Assembly: GCA_949987705.1 (NCBI GenBank)
Contig: OX465283.1
Location: 96,273,813-96,337,812 of the forward strand
Direction of reading: 5' to 3'
Origin: Thereva unica
Taxonomy: Eukaryota; Arthropoda; Insecta; Diptera; Therevidae
DNA length: 64,000 bases
Of the stretch, positions 40,833 to 51,474 are shown in pieces. Position 1 is the first letter of the stretch, and every line of letters begins with the position of its first letter. The notes beneath the pieces were generated by a model. The model was not told where the DNA came from. It did no database searches and was given only the letters and a program-made list of their open reading frames with translations. Made by a program: the position numbers and the translations under genes.

Positions 40833-41839
40833 TTGTAGCAGAACATGCCACGAGTCTCAGATGGGCAGTCCATAAATGGATGGCCCGGTTGCTGACAATT
40901 CCAACACCGGAGGGGTCGTGGATTCGTCGGGGGCTGACGCGTAGCCGTCAGTTCGTCTACTCCCTGCGAAGATATGTCCGGTAACACATGGTTGGTCTGG
41001 TAGGTTGTTGAATATTCAACTTCATGTACTTGCCGATCGGACCTGCGTTCCAGTCGCTTCTGCTTTTGCCAGCGTTCGGCGCGGATGCAGACTTCCCGTA
41101 GTTCATACATAGACGAAAAACGTTGCCCTATCACTACCGAACCCAAGGGTGCATCTAAATTCTGCACAATTATGTCCACTAGGTCCGACTCTGGCATTGG
41201 ATTGGACATACGGTTGTACAATGACAACATTTTTGCGACATAGTCATCATAGGAACTGGTATGTTGTTTTAGTTCCAACATTCGCTTTATGAGCTCAAAG
41301 TCAGACTCGCGACTCCTAAATTGTCTGACGAGGTGAAGTTTCAGCCCTTCCCAATCGGGGTCACGTACCTGACGGCGGAACTGGGACCAGTACCAGTCTT
41401 CAGCTCTGCCTGTCAATAAGGCCGAGATATTTCGGCATACCTCAGACTGGCTGACCCCCTCGTCGCTTGCCCTCAGTTCCAACCGGAACAAAAACTCCTC
41501 CGCCGACAGCGCAGGGCTCTCACCGGAGAACTTGATGTTCCAGGATGTAACTGGGGACTTGCGGCGATAAGTTCCGGCACAAGAGTCCTTTCGGCCTTCA
41601 GGATATGCCGGCTCAGCCGGGGAAAAGTAGTGATCGAGGTTAGGAGTTGCCGGCGTCTGCAGCGCACGGTGCTGAGCAAGAAGCGCATCTCGTTCCCGTC
41701 TCACCTCTTGGAGTTGCTCCTCGAGAGAGGGAGCGTTTTCAGCAGCATTCGGTGAATCGTCAAGGTCGGCTTGGGATCCGCTTGGTAGGTCACTCCCGCT
41801 ACGATCGGAATTGGCAACTTTCCCACTCCGCAGCTCCAT
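40736..41839 (-). CDS. gag: Gypsy gag, 367 residues
   Basis: ATG 41839. Coiled-coil-prone Glu/Arg stretch (EEQLQEVRRERDALLAQHRA), then a retrotransposon capsid domain (WNIKFSGESPALSAEEFLFR, AEDWYWSQFR, LVDIIVQNLDAPL), and two zinc knuckles near the end: CWNCQQPGHPFMDC (intact C-x2-C-x4-H-x4-C) and CYKCGKPGVVTPVC, in which the His is replaced by Val. The frame is intact. Confidence 0.92.
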   Translation of the reverse strand: MELRSGKVANSDRSGSDLPSGSQADLDDSPNAAENAPSLEEQLQEVRRERDALLAQHRALQTPATPNLDHYFSPAEPAYPEGRKDSCAGTYRRKSPVTSWNIKFSGESPALSAEEFLFRLELRASDEGVSQSEVCRNISALLTGRAEDWYWSQFRRQVRDPDWEGLKLHLVRQFRSRESDFELIKRMLELKQHTSSYDDYVAKMLSLYNRMSNPMPESDLVDIIVQNLDAPLGSVVIGQRFSSMYELREVCIRAERWQKQKRLERRSDRQVHEVEYSTTYQTNHVLPDISSQGVDELTATRQPPTNPRPLRCWNCQQPGHPFMDCPSETRGMFCYKCGKPGVVTPVCPTCQGNRSRGARPYGSPRPS

Positions 41840-43161
41840 TTTCCAGAAGTGAAGAAATCAAAATAAACAAAATAACTGAGACTGTCTGATTTTCTAACAC
41901 GGAACGCAGATGGTTGATAAAAAAATTAATAATGCGCCTGGAAGTTTTTCCAAACTCTGCCTTAGTACTATTAATCCATAAAACAAAATCAGGACTAACC
42001 CACTTAGAAAGAAACTTAGTGAAACAGCTTCAAAAAAAAAATTTAGTACCCTAGTAACCGTAAGTATCCGCAAAAAATATTCTGAAGCCCGACAATTCAC
42101 TACAGTATCTCAAACCCTATACGGGTTCCAACAGATCCCTACTATCTCACAATACCCAATACTATCCAAAACCCATACATCGGTTGCCTGAGATAATAGT
42201 CTACGTAATCACAATCACCAAAAGTCGGAAAAAATATCAATGTGCAAAAATTGTTTGGTTTTTTTTTTCAAAATTTTCCAGGATGGTTCAACCGGATTCC
42301 CCCTCTGCAGGGTCCTTGGTGGCCGATGTCCCCGATGTCAATCGCTGGTGGCTATAAGTCACAGCCATCACCAAGTGTCATCGAAGACCCCGGAAGCATC
42401 TCAGGTCCACAACCGAATGACCAAAAGAAACCTCGCACCGCATCGAAAAGGAAACTTCTTCCACAAAATGAAAAAAAATTTAAAAGTGAACCGCTGCCCA
42501 ACCACAACTGAGCTACCTTGCGGCAAATCAATCAGAAGGGGGGACAGACGGAGAAAAATGGACTACCAGAAAATAAAGGAAAACAAAATTTGGTAAGCTG
42601 GATGAACGTTCAGGATGTTCACGGGGCGCAGTGGCAGACGGTAAAACGTCTGTTACCAAAGACGGTTAAGCCCGTGTACCATCTTCACAGCCCACCAGGA
42701 AAAATTAATGGAGGATCCTGCTCTCGGACCGACGCAGTGGCAAGCGGTATCACGCCTGATACCAGAGTCGCCGACCCTAGAAACAGGACAAGGGTCACCC
42801 TGACTCCATCTTCACGCATAGCCAAGCGACCACTCGCTTGTTAGCAAGCCGTGAAGGTAAGCAGGGATCGAGGACATGTCAAAAAGAATGAAGAAGCTAC
42901 CGCGTTATGGGAAAGGAAGGCCTAAAGGTGAAAACAAAGAAAAAGTCACATAAAATTTGGACAAAGGTGCTGAAAAAAAAATGCAAAAAATAGACAAGGA
43001 CTAAGGCCTCGCGGTACTACCTTAGCCCACAGCGAGCGCTTGGTAAATGTGGTGAACCATTCATAAACAAAAAGAATAAGAGGTTGGCCGTGCAGGCACA
43101 AGTAGTATTGTATACCAGAAAAGTTACATTGTCCGTGAAGGAACTTTAACGGGCGTTAAAA
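41840..43161 (-). other. Gypsy 5' leader
   Basis: Noncoding interval between primer site and gag. Plus-strand open frames here (42240-42844) have no motif and are antisense to the element. Confidence 0.7.
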
Positions 43162-43177
43162 GCCACGTTGGGCGCCA
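43162..43177 (-). promoter_or_regulatory. Gypsy primer binding site for tRNA-Lys
   Basis: On the minus strand TGGCGCCCAACGTGG follows the LTR end after 4 bases. It is complementary to the 3' end, with CCA, of a tRNA-Lys(CUU)-type acceptor/T arm. The tRNA-like copy at 36501-36573 is the same isoacceptor. Confidence 0.85.
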
Positions 43178-43181
43178 TTTA

Positions 43182-46100
43182 TGTACCGACCCACGGGAGT
43201 TACGCCATGGTGCCTGTACATAAAAAATTAATTATGAAACCCCTCCCTACTCTACCGAAACAACTGGTAGGGGGGTTATGCCGGCCACACGGTAAACGCT
43301 AGCTCGCCGGTTGGGGTCGTGGGGTGTGTGGCCGGGCCGATACCTTAATGGTTCACCACTTACCTAAATGTCGATGCGAAAAATCTTCCTTCGTCACTCC
43401 ATGTCTGCGACACCAACGATTCCCGGACCTGAAATAATTACAAGAACACCCAGGAAAAGTGAAGAACCCCGGAGCGAAAATTCCGATCAACCATCCTGGA
43501 AAATAAGTTTGCCTATTTAGGCCATCATGATTTCAAAGAAGAAGTCGATTTCAAATAAATTATTTATAGTCATATTATATTATATTATTTCATTCAAATC
43601 AACATTAGACACTAACAAAAAGGTTAACTGAACATGTAACTAACGAAAACGGAATTACATAAGGTTTATACACGTATAATCTACAAGAAAAATCTACGCT
43701 CTGGCGCCAGTCGTGGACTTTTGAACACTCATTTCCACCTAGATATTACACATAATATACACATTATAAATTTTAAAATGGTTTCATACACGACTGAAAA
43801 TGTACCTACCAATATAAAGAACTAAGTGTGGAAAGGGGTGTGAATATTAGTGTTGAGAAAAAAAATTTAAAATAGAGGAATATAAATTAATTAATAAAAT
43901 ATAATATATTAATAAACAATTATTTTTTTTTTTATAGTTAATTGAATATAAAACTTTCTTGGTTGTGCAGTTTAATTAAGTATTGTATAAAACGCGAGAA
44001 TATTTCAGTAACACAAATCTTTGGGTTGCTTCCCAACATTAATAGATGTTAAAATTTCTGTACAGTCCGTTACATTGTTCTTTTTCTTTTTCGTTTCTTT
44101 GTTATTATTTAAGGTAAAGCAAAATAAGTTAAAATTTAAGATTCAAAGTGTGTTTGCTCTGAAAAAAACATATAGTTCATTGATGATTGACGTTCGCGTA
44201 GACTTCACCGGGGTGCCGCTTCAAAGGTTTTTTTTTTCTTGTCACCAACTTATAAGTGATACCATTTGCCAACAAAATTTGAGGTTTTGCCCGATTGTTC
44301 CTCCTACTACTAAAATTAACCTACGCACCTGACATATCCAAAAAAACCAACAGTGGAAAAGCTCGCCTCACAGACAGCATTACTTATCTTCAACCACTTT
44401 TGTGCCAATATGATGCAATCAGGAATTTCCTACAGCTGTCCTACAGCCGTGTGTCGAAATCTACTTCTGGTGGATGCCCCAGTCAACTTTCACATCAGAA
44501 CCTCACCGGAAAGCCTCATTAATTGCTGATATTTGCCTTACTTCCGTGGCGGATTTCAAGATCCTCCTTTTGAACATATACGACCTACACGCAAGCCCAG
44601 CGCGGCTCCTTGCAATGCTTGAAAAGTTGCGACCAAACTCCAAATTTATGTCACAGCAATCCAGAAAGCAAACAAAACCCTGCTTCACAAAGCCTCGTAT
44701 AGAGATGATGTGCGGTGTCACTTCGTAGAGCCAACTTGTACCTCTAGTCCTCTTATTAGTCTGCTTATGTGGGTATTTTAATTTTACCACCGGTCACTTG
44801 CCTTCTTTGTCGTGATTTAGTTACATTCGTGCCTTTTGTTAAAACACTTTTTGCGAAAACTTCTGACCAAAATTACACGACCGACTCTCGTACTACTCAT
44901 TGACTCCCATCTCACTGACTGATTTTTTTTTCCAATTTTCCTAATTTTTCCTTTTAGTACAGTCAAATTAAGCCGAAAAAAGCGAAATAGCGGAAATGGT
45001 CGGGTACAGGCTGAAAATTGGCACGGAGCTTCCTTTTAGGGTTCTTAATAAGGGGTTATAAAGTCTACCGATTTTCTACCCCGGGAACCTTTCTTTCTAG
45101 GGGGTTTTAGGGTCATAATATCTGTTTTTTGCAAATGCATCTGAAACAGTAAGTCCTATCATAAAAAAATGTTCACAAAGTTTGTAGCTCATACGATTTT
45201 CTACAAAAAATGTTATTATACATTTTCCCGTACGTATTGCCATTCATGAGATATCACCATTTTAAAGATTTAAAATATTCATATGAACTCATTCACGACT
45301 TGTATAGGTTTTCCGACGTTCAAGTTGGACTACTTTTCTAATTTTTTCAGGGGTCATTCCTGGATGTATTTGGAGGAAAAATGTGTTCTAGATAGGGGGC
45401 TAACCACTAAGATACAGGGTGTTCGCGAAAAAACAATGTCTTTTTTTGTCATTTATTTGGAGTTGAATAACTCCTAGACCAATTATCGTAAACCAATATA
45501 CTTAGACTCATCTTTTAGGTCAAAGTGTATTCTTTTATTTGATATAAAGATCAGGAACTTGAGTTGCTTCGTTTAGAAGATATGTAGGTTCAAAGCATGA
45601 GCGAAATGTTTAAAAGCCTAATGATATTTTTTATTCAATTTAAAGTACAATCGACCTTGTGTTTTTTGTTGATAATGTTTTGTCTACTATCTGACATAAT
45701 TTAGATGTAATTTTGTATTATTGTTCCAATTTGGACCATTTGGTAAAAAAAACAGAAAATATACTTTAAATTGAATAAAAAAATATCATTAGGCTTTTAA
45801 ACATTTCGCTCATGCTTTGAACCTACATATCTTCTAAACGAAGCAACTCAAGTTCCTGATCTTTATATCAAATAAAAGAATACACTTTGACCTAAAAGAT
45901 GAGTCTAAGTATATTGGTTTACGATAATTGGTCTAGGAGTTATTCAACTCCAAATAAATGACAAAAAAAGACATTGTTTTTTCGCGAACACCCTGTATCT
46001 TAGTGGTTAGCCCCCTATCTAGAACACATTTTTCCTCCAAATACATCCAGGAATGACCCCTGAAAAAATTAGAAAAGTAGTCCAACTTGAACGTCGGAAA

Positions 46101-46552
46101 ACCTATACAAGTCGTGAATGCGTTCATATGAATATTTTAAATCTTTAAAACGGTGATATCTCATGAATGGCAATACGTACGGGAAAATGTATAATAACAT
46201 TTTTTGTAGAAAATCGTATGAGCTACAAACTTTGTGAACATTTTTTTATGATAGGACTTACGGTTTCAGATGCATTTGCAAAAAACAGATATATTGACCC
46301 TAAAACCCCCTAGAAAGAAAGGTTCCCGGGGTAGAAAATCGGTAGACTTTATAACCCCTTATTAAGAACCCTAAAAGGAAGCTCCGTGCCAATTTTCAGC
46401 CTGTACCCAATCATTTCCGCTATTTTTACTATTTTTCCTGTACTATTTATTTTTTCTTCCTCCCCTACTCATTTAAAATTTTCCTTTTTCCTACAAAGTG
46501 ATTTTCTAAATAAATTTCCCAACCAAAATACTTGTTACAACCGACCGTTACA
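43182..46552 (-). repeat. Gypsy LTR, right (5' LTR in element orientation), with nested fold-back element
   Basis: Same sequence as 34539-36414 but interrupted at 44955-46445. Outer flank CATC (46553-46556). Confidence 0.92.
44955..46445. mobile_element. 1,491-bp palindromic fold-back element in the Gypsy LTR
   Basis: Starts TAGTACAGTCAAATTAAG and ends CTGTACTA; arms of about 695 bp (44955-45649, 45750-46445) are near-perfect inverted repeats around about 100 bp. TTT on both sides may be a 3-bp target duplication; the empty site is visible in the other LTR near 36312. No transposase; a 64-residue frame appears in both arms only because of symmetry. Confidence 0.88.
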
Positions 46553-46746
46553 CATCTAATTGCTTCCTTGTGCTTTACATGGCCTGGTATTACTTCTTCT
46601 TCTTCGTCTGAGCTTGATTCATTCTGAGCATATTCTAAAATGTCCATATCGTTTAAGGATTCCCATGATTGTTCATATCCGACCGCCCATTCAAGACCTT
46701 CTTGTCCGGTTACATCTCCAGAAATTTCGTTTACTAGGGCAGTAAC

Positions 46747-46984
46747 TGTTGAGTATCCAACGACATGTCATCTAGGGTATTGTGAGTTGGCCTCAACACA
46801 AGTAACATCAAAATGGTTTCGAGATGTCATTTCCGTCTTACTTGATTATCTTAGTTCTTAGTTAAGTCTTTTTATATTCGACTTGTAGACATCGTGAAGT
46901 TTATGTATCTGAATTCTTGATTAATAAAAGTATATTGTTTGTTTCCATTACGTGTAATTTATTCGTCTTCAATTATCTTCAACA
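46747..46984 (+). repeat. Copia 5' LTR, 238 bp
   Basis: TGTTGAGTATCC ... TTATCTTCAACA, preceded by target duplication GTAAC (46742-46746). By eye identical to 50820-51057. Confidence 0.93.
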
Positions 46985-47065
46985 CGTTATCAGCACGAAG
47001 CTCTGCTGATCGAAAAATTACATAGTTAGGAAAATTAAAAATTGAACAAGCAAGAACCAAACAAA

Positions 47066-48373
47066 ATGGCGGGAAGAAAATCAAGTTTAGAGCAATTGAC
47101 TGGAAACGATAACTTCCCTGGTTGGAAGGTACAAATGCTCGCCGTACTCATTAAAAATAAGTGTAAGAAGGCAATTGTTCAAAAATTAGCCGACGGCGAT
47201 GAAATGCAAGAAAATGCATACGGGTTGATAATAGAATCAATAAGCAACCAAATAGCCAGCACCATTTCAGAATACACCAACGCCTACGATGTGTGGCATG
47301 AATTGTTAACTAGATACGAAACATCGGGGGTGTCCAACCAAATGACAGTCATCAATCAAATTCTCAACATAAAATTAAATGACTTGAGCAAAATCGACGA
47401 AAATTTAAATACATTAAAAAACCACTACTATAAAATTAACAATGTGGCGGATGAAAAATTAAAAATGCCCGAACATTGCTTCGTCCTAATTGTCCTTCAC
47501 CAATTGTCATCACAAACAAAACTTGATCTCCCCGAGAGACTACAAATATCCACCACAGATAAATGTTTGTCAATTGAAAAGGTTTTTCCGTCGATTTCCC
47601 GCGAAGCATCCATAAAAACAAGCTCTTCAATCAACACAAGTTCCACAAACAAAATGGCGTTAAAAACTACAACAAAATATTGCACATTCTGCAAAAGAAG
47701 GAATCACAATAGAAGCGAATGCTATCGCCTAAAGAACCAACAAAATAGGTCTACATCAGCCAACAGGAACAAAAGTGATCATGGACACAAAACATCGCAC
47801 AAAATTGAAGCAAATGCCCTAATGGCACAACATAATATGACAGAAGGATGGATACTAGATAGCGCTGCATCCCATCATTATTGTAAAGAAAAATCCTTAT
47901 TTACGAATCTGATTAGGCTTGAAACACCAATTGTCATCCATGTATTTGGAAATAATACAGTCGTGGCACATTACAGTGGGACTTTCGAGGCAGACACCAC
48001 GTGCGGAAAGCTGTCACTCAATGGATTTTACGTACCCCACGGAGATAACCTGATATCTATCCCCCAGCTACACAAAGAAGGATATAACCAAGTAATTGAT
48101 AGAGATGGATGGTCCATCTTCAAAGATAACAAATTGATACTGAAAGTTCCAACAGTAGAAGTGGCAAGCGGTCTTTTTATCGCATATCTTAACACAACCA
48201 AGATTGAAGACAGTGGCAACGACTGGCATTCGAGACTGGGTCATGTAGGCAACAACAAACTCGCAGTGTTAAAAAAGATGTTGCCTGAACTCAAGATCAA
48301 GTTGATAAAGGATTGTGACATTTGTGCCGAGAATAAAATTACTAAACCACAATTCAAAAAAAACCCACAATAA
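47066..48373 (+). CDS. Copia polyprotein, first frame: gag, protease, pre-integrase zinc domain
   Basis: ATG 47066. UBN2-type gag (NAYDVWHELLTRYE), zinc knuckle CTFCKRRNHNRSEC (from residue 206), protease motif ILDSAASHHYCKE (Asp at residue 265; Ala where Gly is usual), then GAG-pre-integrase with WHSRLGHVGNNKL and CDICAENK zinc ligands. It ends at TAA 48371-48373, 7 bases beyond the heptamer A-AAA-AAC (48358-48364). The next frame, -1 relative to this one, carries the rest of the polyprotein. Confidence 0.9.
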   Translation: MAGRKSSLEQLTGNDNFPGWKVQMLAVLIKNKCKKAIVQKLADGDEMQENAYGLIIESISNQIASTISEYTNAYDVWHELLTRYETSGVSNQMTVINQILNIKLNDLSKIDENLNTLKNHYYKINNVADEKLKMPEHCFVLIVLHQLSSQTKLDLPERLQISTTDKCLSIEKVFPSISREASIKTSSSINTSSTNKMALKTTTKYCTFCKRRNHNRSECYRLKNQQNRSTSANRNKSDHGHKTSHKIEANALMAQHNMTEGWILDSAASHHYCKEKSLFTNLIRLETPIVIHVFGNNTVVAHYSGTFEADTTCGKLSLNGFYVPHGDNLISIPQLHKEGYNQVIDRDGWSIFKDNKLILKVPTVEVASGLFIAYLNTTKIEDSGNDWHSRLGHVGNNKLAVLKKMLPELKIKLIKDCDICAENKITKPQFKKNPQ

Positions 48374-48393
48374 CGACAAGACCTCTTGAAGTA

Positions 48394-50811
48394 GTGTATG
48401 CCGATTTGTGTGGTCCATTTCCATCTAGCGTCGACGAAGATAAATATATGGCGGTGATTATAGATGACTATAGCCGTCATTGTGCTACATTCTGCATCAA
48501 GCAAAAATCGGATTTTTATAATGTTTTCTTGTACTACGTCTGCTGGGCGGAACGTCAAACGGGTCACAAGTTAAAAACACTCTTCACAGACAACGGGGGA
48601 GAATTCCTTAATGAAAGAATAAAAATGTTCACTGATGAACATGGCATTGAGCACTTGACGACAACACCACACACACCGCAGTCGAATGGAGTAGCTGAGA
48701 GGAAGATTCGTTCACTGGTAACAATGTCTCGCTGTTTAATTAATGAAGCTCGCCTGCCATCTAAATTTTGGCACTTGGCGGTGACACATGCAACGATTTT
48801 ACAGAATTCTTTGCCTCTAGACGTCATTCAAGGTAAAACCCCTTATAAATTAATGCTAAACAGAGAGTCTAATTACAGAAAACTGCATCGATTTGGCGCC
48901 GTTGCCTACGTCAAGAAAAACCAATTCCAAAATAAATTTGAAACTCGTGGAGTTAAAATGATGGTGGTCGGATTTCAACATCCCAATAAGTTGAAACTGC
49001 TTGATCCGAAAACTGGCAACGTGATATATTCAAGAAATGTACGAGTGTTCAACCATACACTATATGATACGACAAAGGAAGAAAACACCAAGCCACTTAA
49101 CGAATCAATTACAAAAATAGTAGCCACCATAGATGACATCGACAATCAATCGCTTCATGAAGAAGTCAACGATGTGTCAAATTCAAGTCAAACGACAATT
49201 GTCGCCCCGCATGACACTGAACCAGACGTCGACATTAATGATAACCGGCCTAAGAGGAACGTTCGATTGCCTCATCATTTACAAGATTATATGTGTTTTA
49301 CGACTGTTGCTGTTCCAAATACATACAATCAGGCAATAGAGAGCGAACACTCAGAAGATTGGATACAGGCGATGAACGATGAATTTTATCAGTTAAGCAA
49401 ACTAAATGTGTTCAATACGGTGGGAGAAACTGATGTTCACGGTAAGATATTAAAATCTCGTTGGCTATACAAAATCAAAACCAAGACAAATGGTTCGATT
49501 GATAGGTTCAAAGCCAGATTTGTAGTGAAAGGCTTCAGCCAAGACCCAGGAGTTGATTTTTGTGACACTTACTCACCAGTTGCGAGTCACTCGTTGGTAC
49601 GTCTCGTTTTATCCGTGGCATACAAACGAAAATGGTCAATCCACCATTGCGACGTAAAAACCGCGTTCTTATATGCAGACCTGAAAGAGTCAATATACAT
49701 CGAACCTCCACCGGGCTACCATGCGCCTAACACAGTGTGGAAACTTAACAAGTCCCTGTACGGATTACGTCAAGCATCAAAGTGCTGGAACGACAAATTA
49801 AACGTGTTGCTGGTTGCTGCCGGGTTGCAGCAGGCGGAAGTGGATTCATCCGTTTATTTTTCGAGCAATCTGATCGTCCTTGTTTACGTGGATGACTTGC
49901 TCATCTGCGGCAGATGTAAAACAGACATCGATGCATTAATCGCCCAGCTTCGTCGATCCGTCGAAATTAAGGACTTAGGAAAAATCTCTAAATTCCTAGG
50001 TATAAACATAAAAGAATCCTCTGAGGGATATCACATCGACCAAGCGGAATATATAGAAGCCATCGCTAGTAGGTTCAACATAAAGCCTGCGAGACTGTCC
50101 AAACCCCTGTCATCCGGAATCACACATCTATATGAGACGCTCAATCAACCAATCGACACAAGATATCCACTGGCAGAATTATTGGGATCGCTGATGTATG
50201 TCACCAACACACGACCTGACGTCGCTTCAAGTGTATTTCAATTGACTCGCTTTCTTCATCATCCCACCGCTGAACTGTGGCATGCTGCGTGCCATGTGCT
50301 GAAATACTTGCTCAACACAAAATCGAAGAAACTTCGCATCACAGCAGCGGGCAACAATCTAAATTGTTATTGTGATGCTGACTTCGCCAACGACGTTGAG
50401 AATCGCCGATCACATAGTGGTGTTGTAATTAAAATTGGCGACGCAATCGTCTCATGGCTCAGTCAGAAGCAACGAACCGTCGCACTTAGCACCTGCGAAG
50501 CAGAACTATCGGCCGTGGCAATGGGATTGACTGAGTCGTATTGGATTGAACGGCTATGCACCGAAATAGGACATAAAATCGTCACACCAATCAACATGTA
50601 CACAGACAATTCGCCAGCCATTCAACTTCTTGAAAACCGAAAGACCAAACTACGTACAAAATATTTGTCCGTCAAATGCAAATTCATCCAGGAAATGATG
50701 AGATTTGGAGAAGTTAAGTTATCGTACATCAGTACGAGAGATAATCCTGCGGATCCACTTACGAAACCTTTGGACTCGTCGGAACGCTTAGTCGACATGT
50801 GCCTTGGATAG
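48394..50811 (+). CDS. Copia polyprotein, second frame: integrase, reverse transcriptase, RNase H
   Basis: The frame is open from about 48365; the first ATG is 48394. Integrase: YADLCGPFP and IDDYSRH (first Asp), LFTDNGGEF (second Asp), SNGVAERKIRSL (Glu). Reverse transcriptase: RWLYKIKTKTNGSIDRFKAR, HHCDVKTAFLYADL, SLYGLRQASKCW, VLVYVDDLLICG (Asp pair, about residue 498). RNase H: CDADFANDVENRRSHSG, STCEAELSAVAMG, DNSPAIQLL, NPADPLTKPL at the end. All catalytic residues are visible, so only the frame junction is in doubt. Confidence 0.92.
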   Translation: MYADLCGPFPSSVDEDKYMAVIIDDYSRHCATFCIKQKSDFYNVFLYYVCWAERQTGHKLKTLFTDNGGEFLNERIKMFTDEHGIEHLTTTPHTPQSNGVAERKIRSLVTMSRCLINEARLPSKFWHLAVTHATILQNSLPLDVIQGKTPYKLMLNRESNYRKLHRFGAVAYVKKNQFQNKFETRGVKMMVVGFQHPNKLKLLDPKTGNVIYSRNVRVFNHTLYDTTKEENTKPLNESITKIVATIDDIDNQSLHEEVNDVSNSSQTTIVAPHDTEPDVDINDNRPKRNVRLPHHLQDYMCFTTVAVPNTYNQAIESEHSEDWIQAMNDEFYQLSKLNVFNTVGETDVHGKILKSRWLYKIKTKTNGSIDRFKARFVVKGFSQDPGVDFCDTYSPVASHSLVRLVLSVAYKRKWSIHHCDVKTAFLYADLKESIYIEPPPGYHAPNTVWKLNKSLYGLRQASKCWNDKLNVLLVAAGLQQAEVDSSVYFSSNLIVLVYVDDLLICGRCKTDIDALIAQLRRSVEIKDLGKISKFLGINIKESSEGYHIDQAEYIEAIASRFNIKPARLSKPLSSGITHLYETLNQPIDTRYPLAELLGSLMYVTNTRPDVASSVFQLTRFLHHPTAELWHAACHVLKYLLNTKSKKLRITAAGNNLNCYCDADFANDVENRRSHSGVVIKIGDAIVSWLSQKQRTVALSTCEAELSAVAMGLTESYWIERLCTEIGHKIVTPINMYTDNSPAIQLLENRKTKLRTKYLSVKCKFIQEMMRFGEVKLSYISTRDNPADPLTKPLDSSERLVDMCLG

Positions 50812-50819
50812 GCGGTGAT

Positions 50820-51057
50820 TGTTGAGTATCCAACGACATGTCATCTAGGGTATTGTGAGTTGGCCTCAACACAAGTAACATCAAAATGGTTTCGAGATGT
50901 CATTTCCGTCTTACTTGATTATCTTAGTTCTTAGTTAAGTCTTTTTATATTCGACTTGTAGACATCGTGAAGTTTATGTATCTGAATTCTTGATTAATAA
51001 AAGTATATTGTTTGTTTCCATTACGTGTAATTTATTCGTCTTCAATTATCTTCAACA
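50820..51057 (+). repeat. Copia 3' LTR, 238 bp
   Basis: Starts 9 bases after the polyprotein stop; followed by GTAAC. Confidence 0.93.
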
Positions 51058-51474
51058 GTAACTTCCTTTATTTCTTGCTCTATGCCCTCTAATTCCATTT
51101 TATGCCTCCACTGTGACAATGGAAGATTATCATCTTCACTCCAATCATCACTAACCTCTGTTAGAAGTTTACTCCATGACTTTTGTATGAGTTCTGGCTT
51201 CACATTTTCCCATGCTCTTGCTAATCCGATTACAACATCTTTTAAATTAACTTTCTTCAATTCTACCGAAATATCTGCACCTCAGTAAATTTTTAGATTT
51301 ACATATTTTGTTTTATTACTTATATAAAAATAAAGAACTTTTTATTATGTTGGAATTCATAGATATGAAAAATGGATGTTCTGTCTTTGGCTCGATAATC
51401 CGAACATTTCGATAATTCGGATCGACCTGTGCAATTATTGGTTCGGGCTAAAGAGGTCATACTGTAAACACTAA

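Larger units (their letters stand above)
34539..46552 (-). mobile_element. Gypsy-family LTR retrotransposon, 12 kb including a nested element
   Basis: Two 1,876-bp LTRs (one carrying a 1.49-kb insertion), 4-bp target duplication CATC, tRNA-Lys-type primer site beside the right LTR, gag and pol on the minus strand. Near-identical LTRs indicate a recent insertion into the Tigger derivative, although pol is already broken. Confidence 0.93.
46747..51057 (+). mobile_element. Copia-family LTR retrotransposon, 4.3 kb
   Basis: Identical 238-bp LTRs, 5-bp target duplication GTAAC (46742-46746, 51058-51062), Copia-type domain order gag-protease-integrase-RT-RNase H. CGTTATCAGCACGAAG directly after the 5' LTR is the likely primer site. 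Inserted in the Tigger derivative between codons of its transposase remnant. Confidence 0.94.
34099..51474 (-). mobile_element. Tigger deletion derivative, copy 1, interrupted by Gypsy and Copia
   Basis: Three separated pieces (34099-34538, 46553-46746, 51058-51474) match in order the uninterrupted 1,032-bp copies at 57424-58455 and 61629-62660. Ends CAGTATTACCTCTTTAATGCG and GCTAAAGAGGTCATACTG are inverted repeats flanked by TA. The pieces are separated by the Gypsy (34539-46552) and Copia (46747-51057) elements. Confidence 0.9.

Noticed and set aside
42240..42844. Three overlapping plus-strand frames in the Gypsy leader
   Set aside because: Antisense to the element, no motif; upstream leader sequence.
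45283..46127. 64-codon frame present in both orientations
   Set aside because: Appears twice only since the fold-back element is palindromic; no motif.
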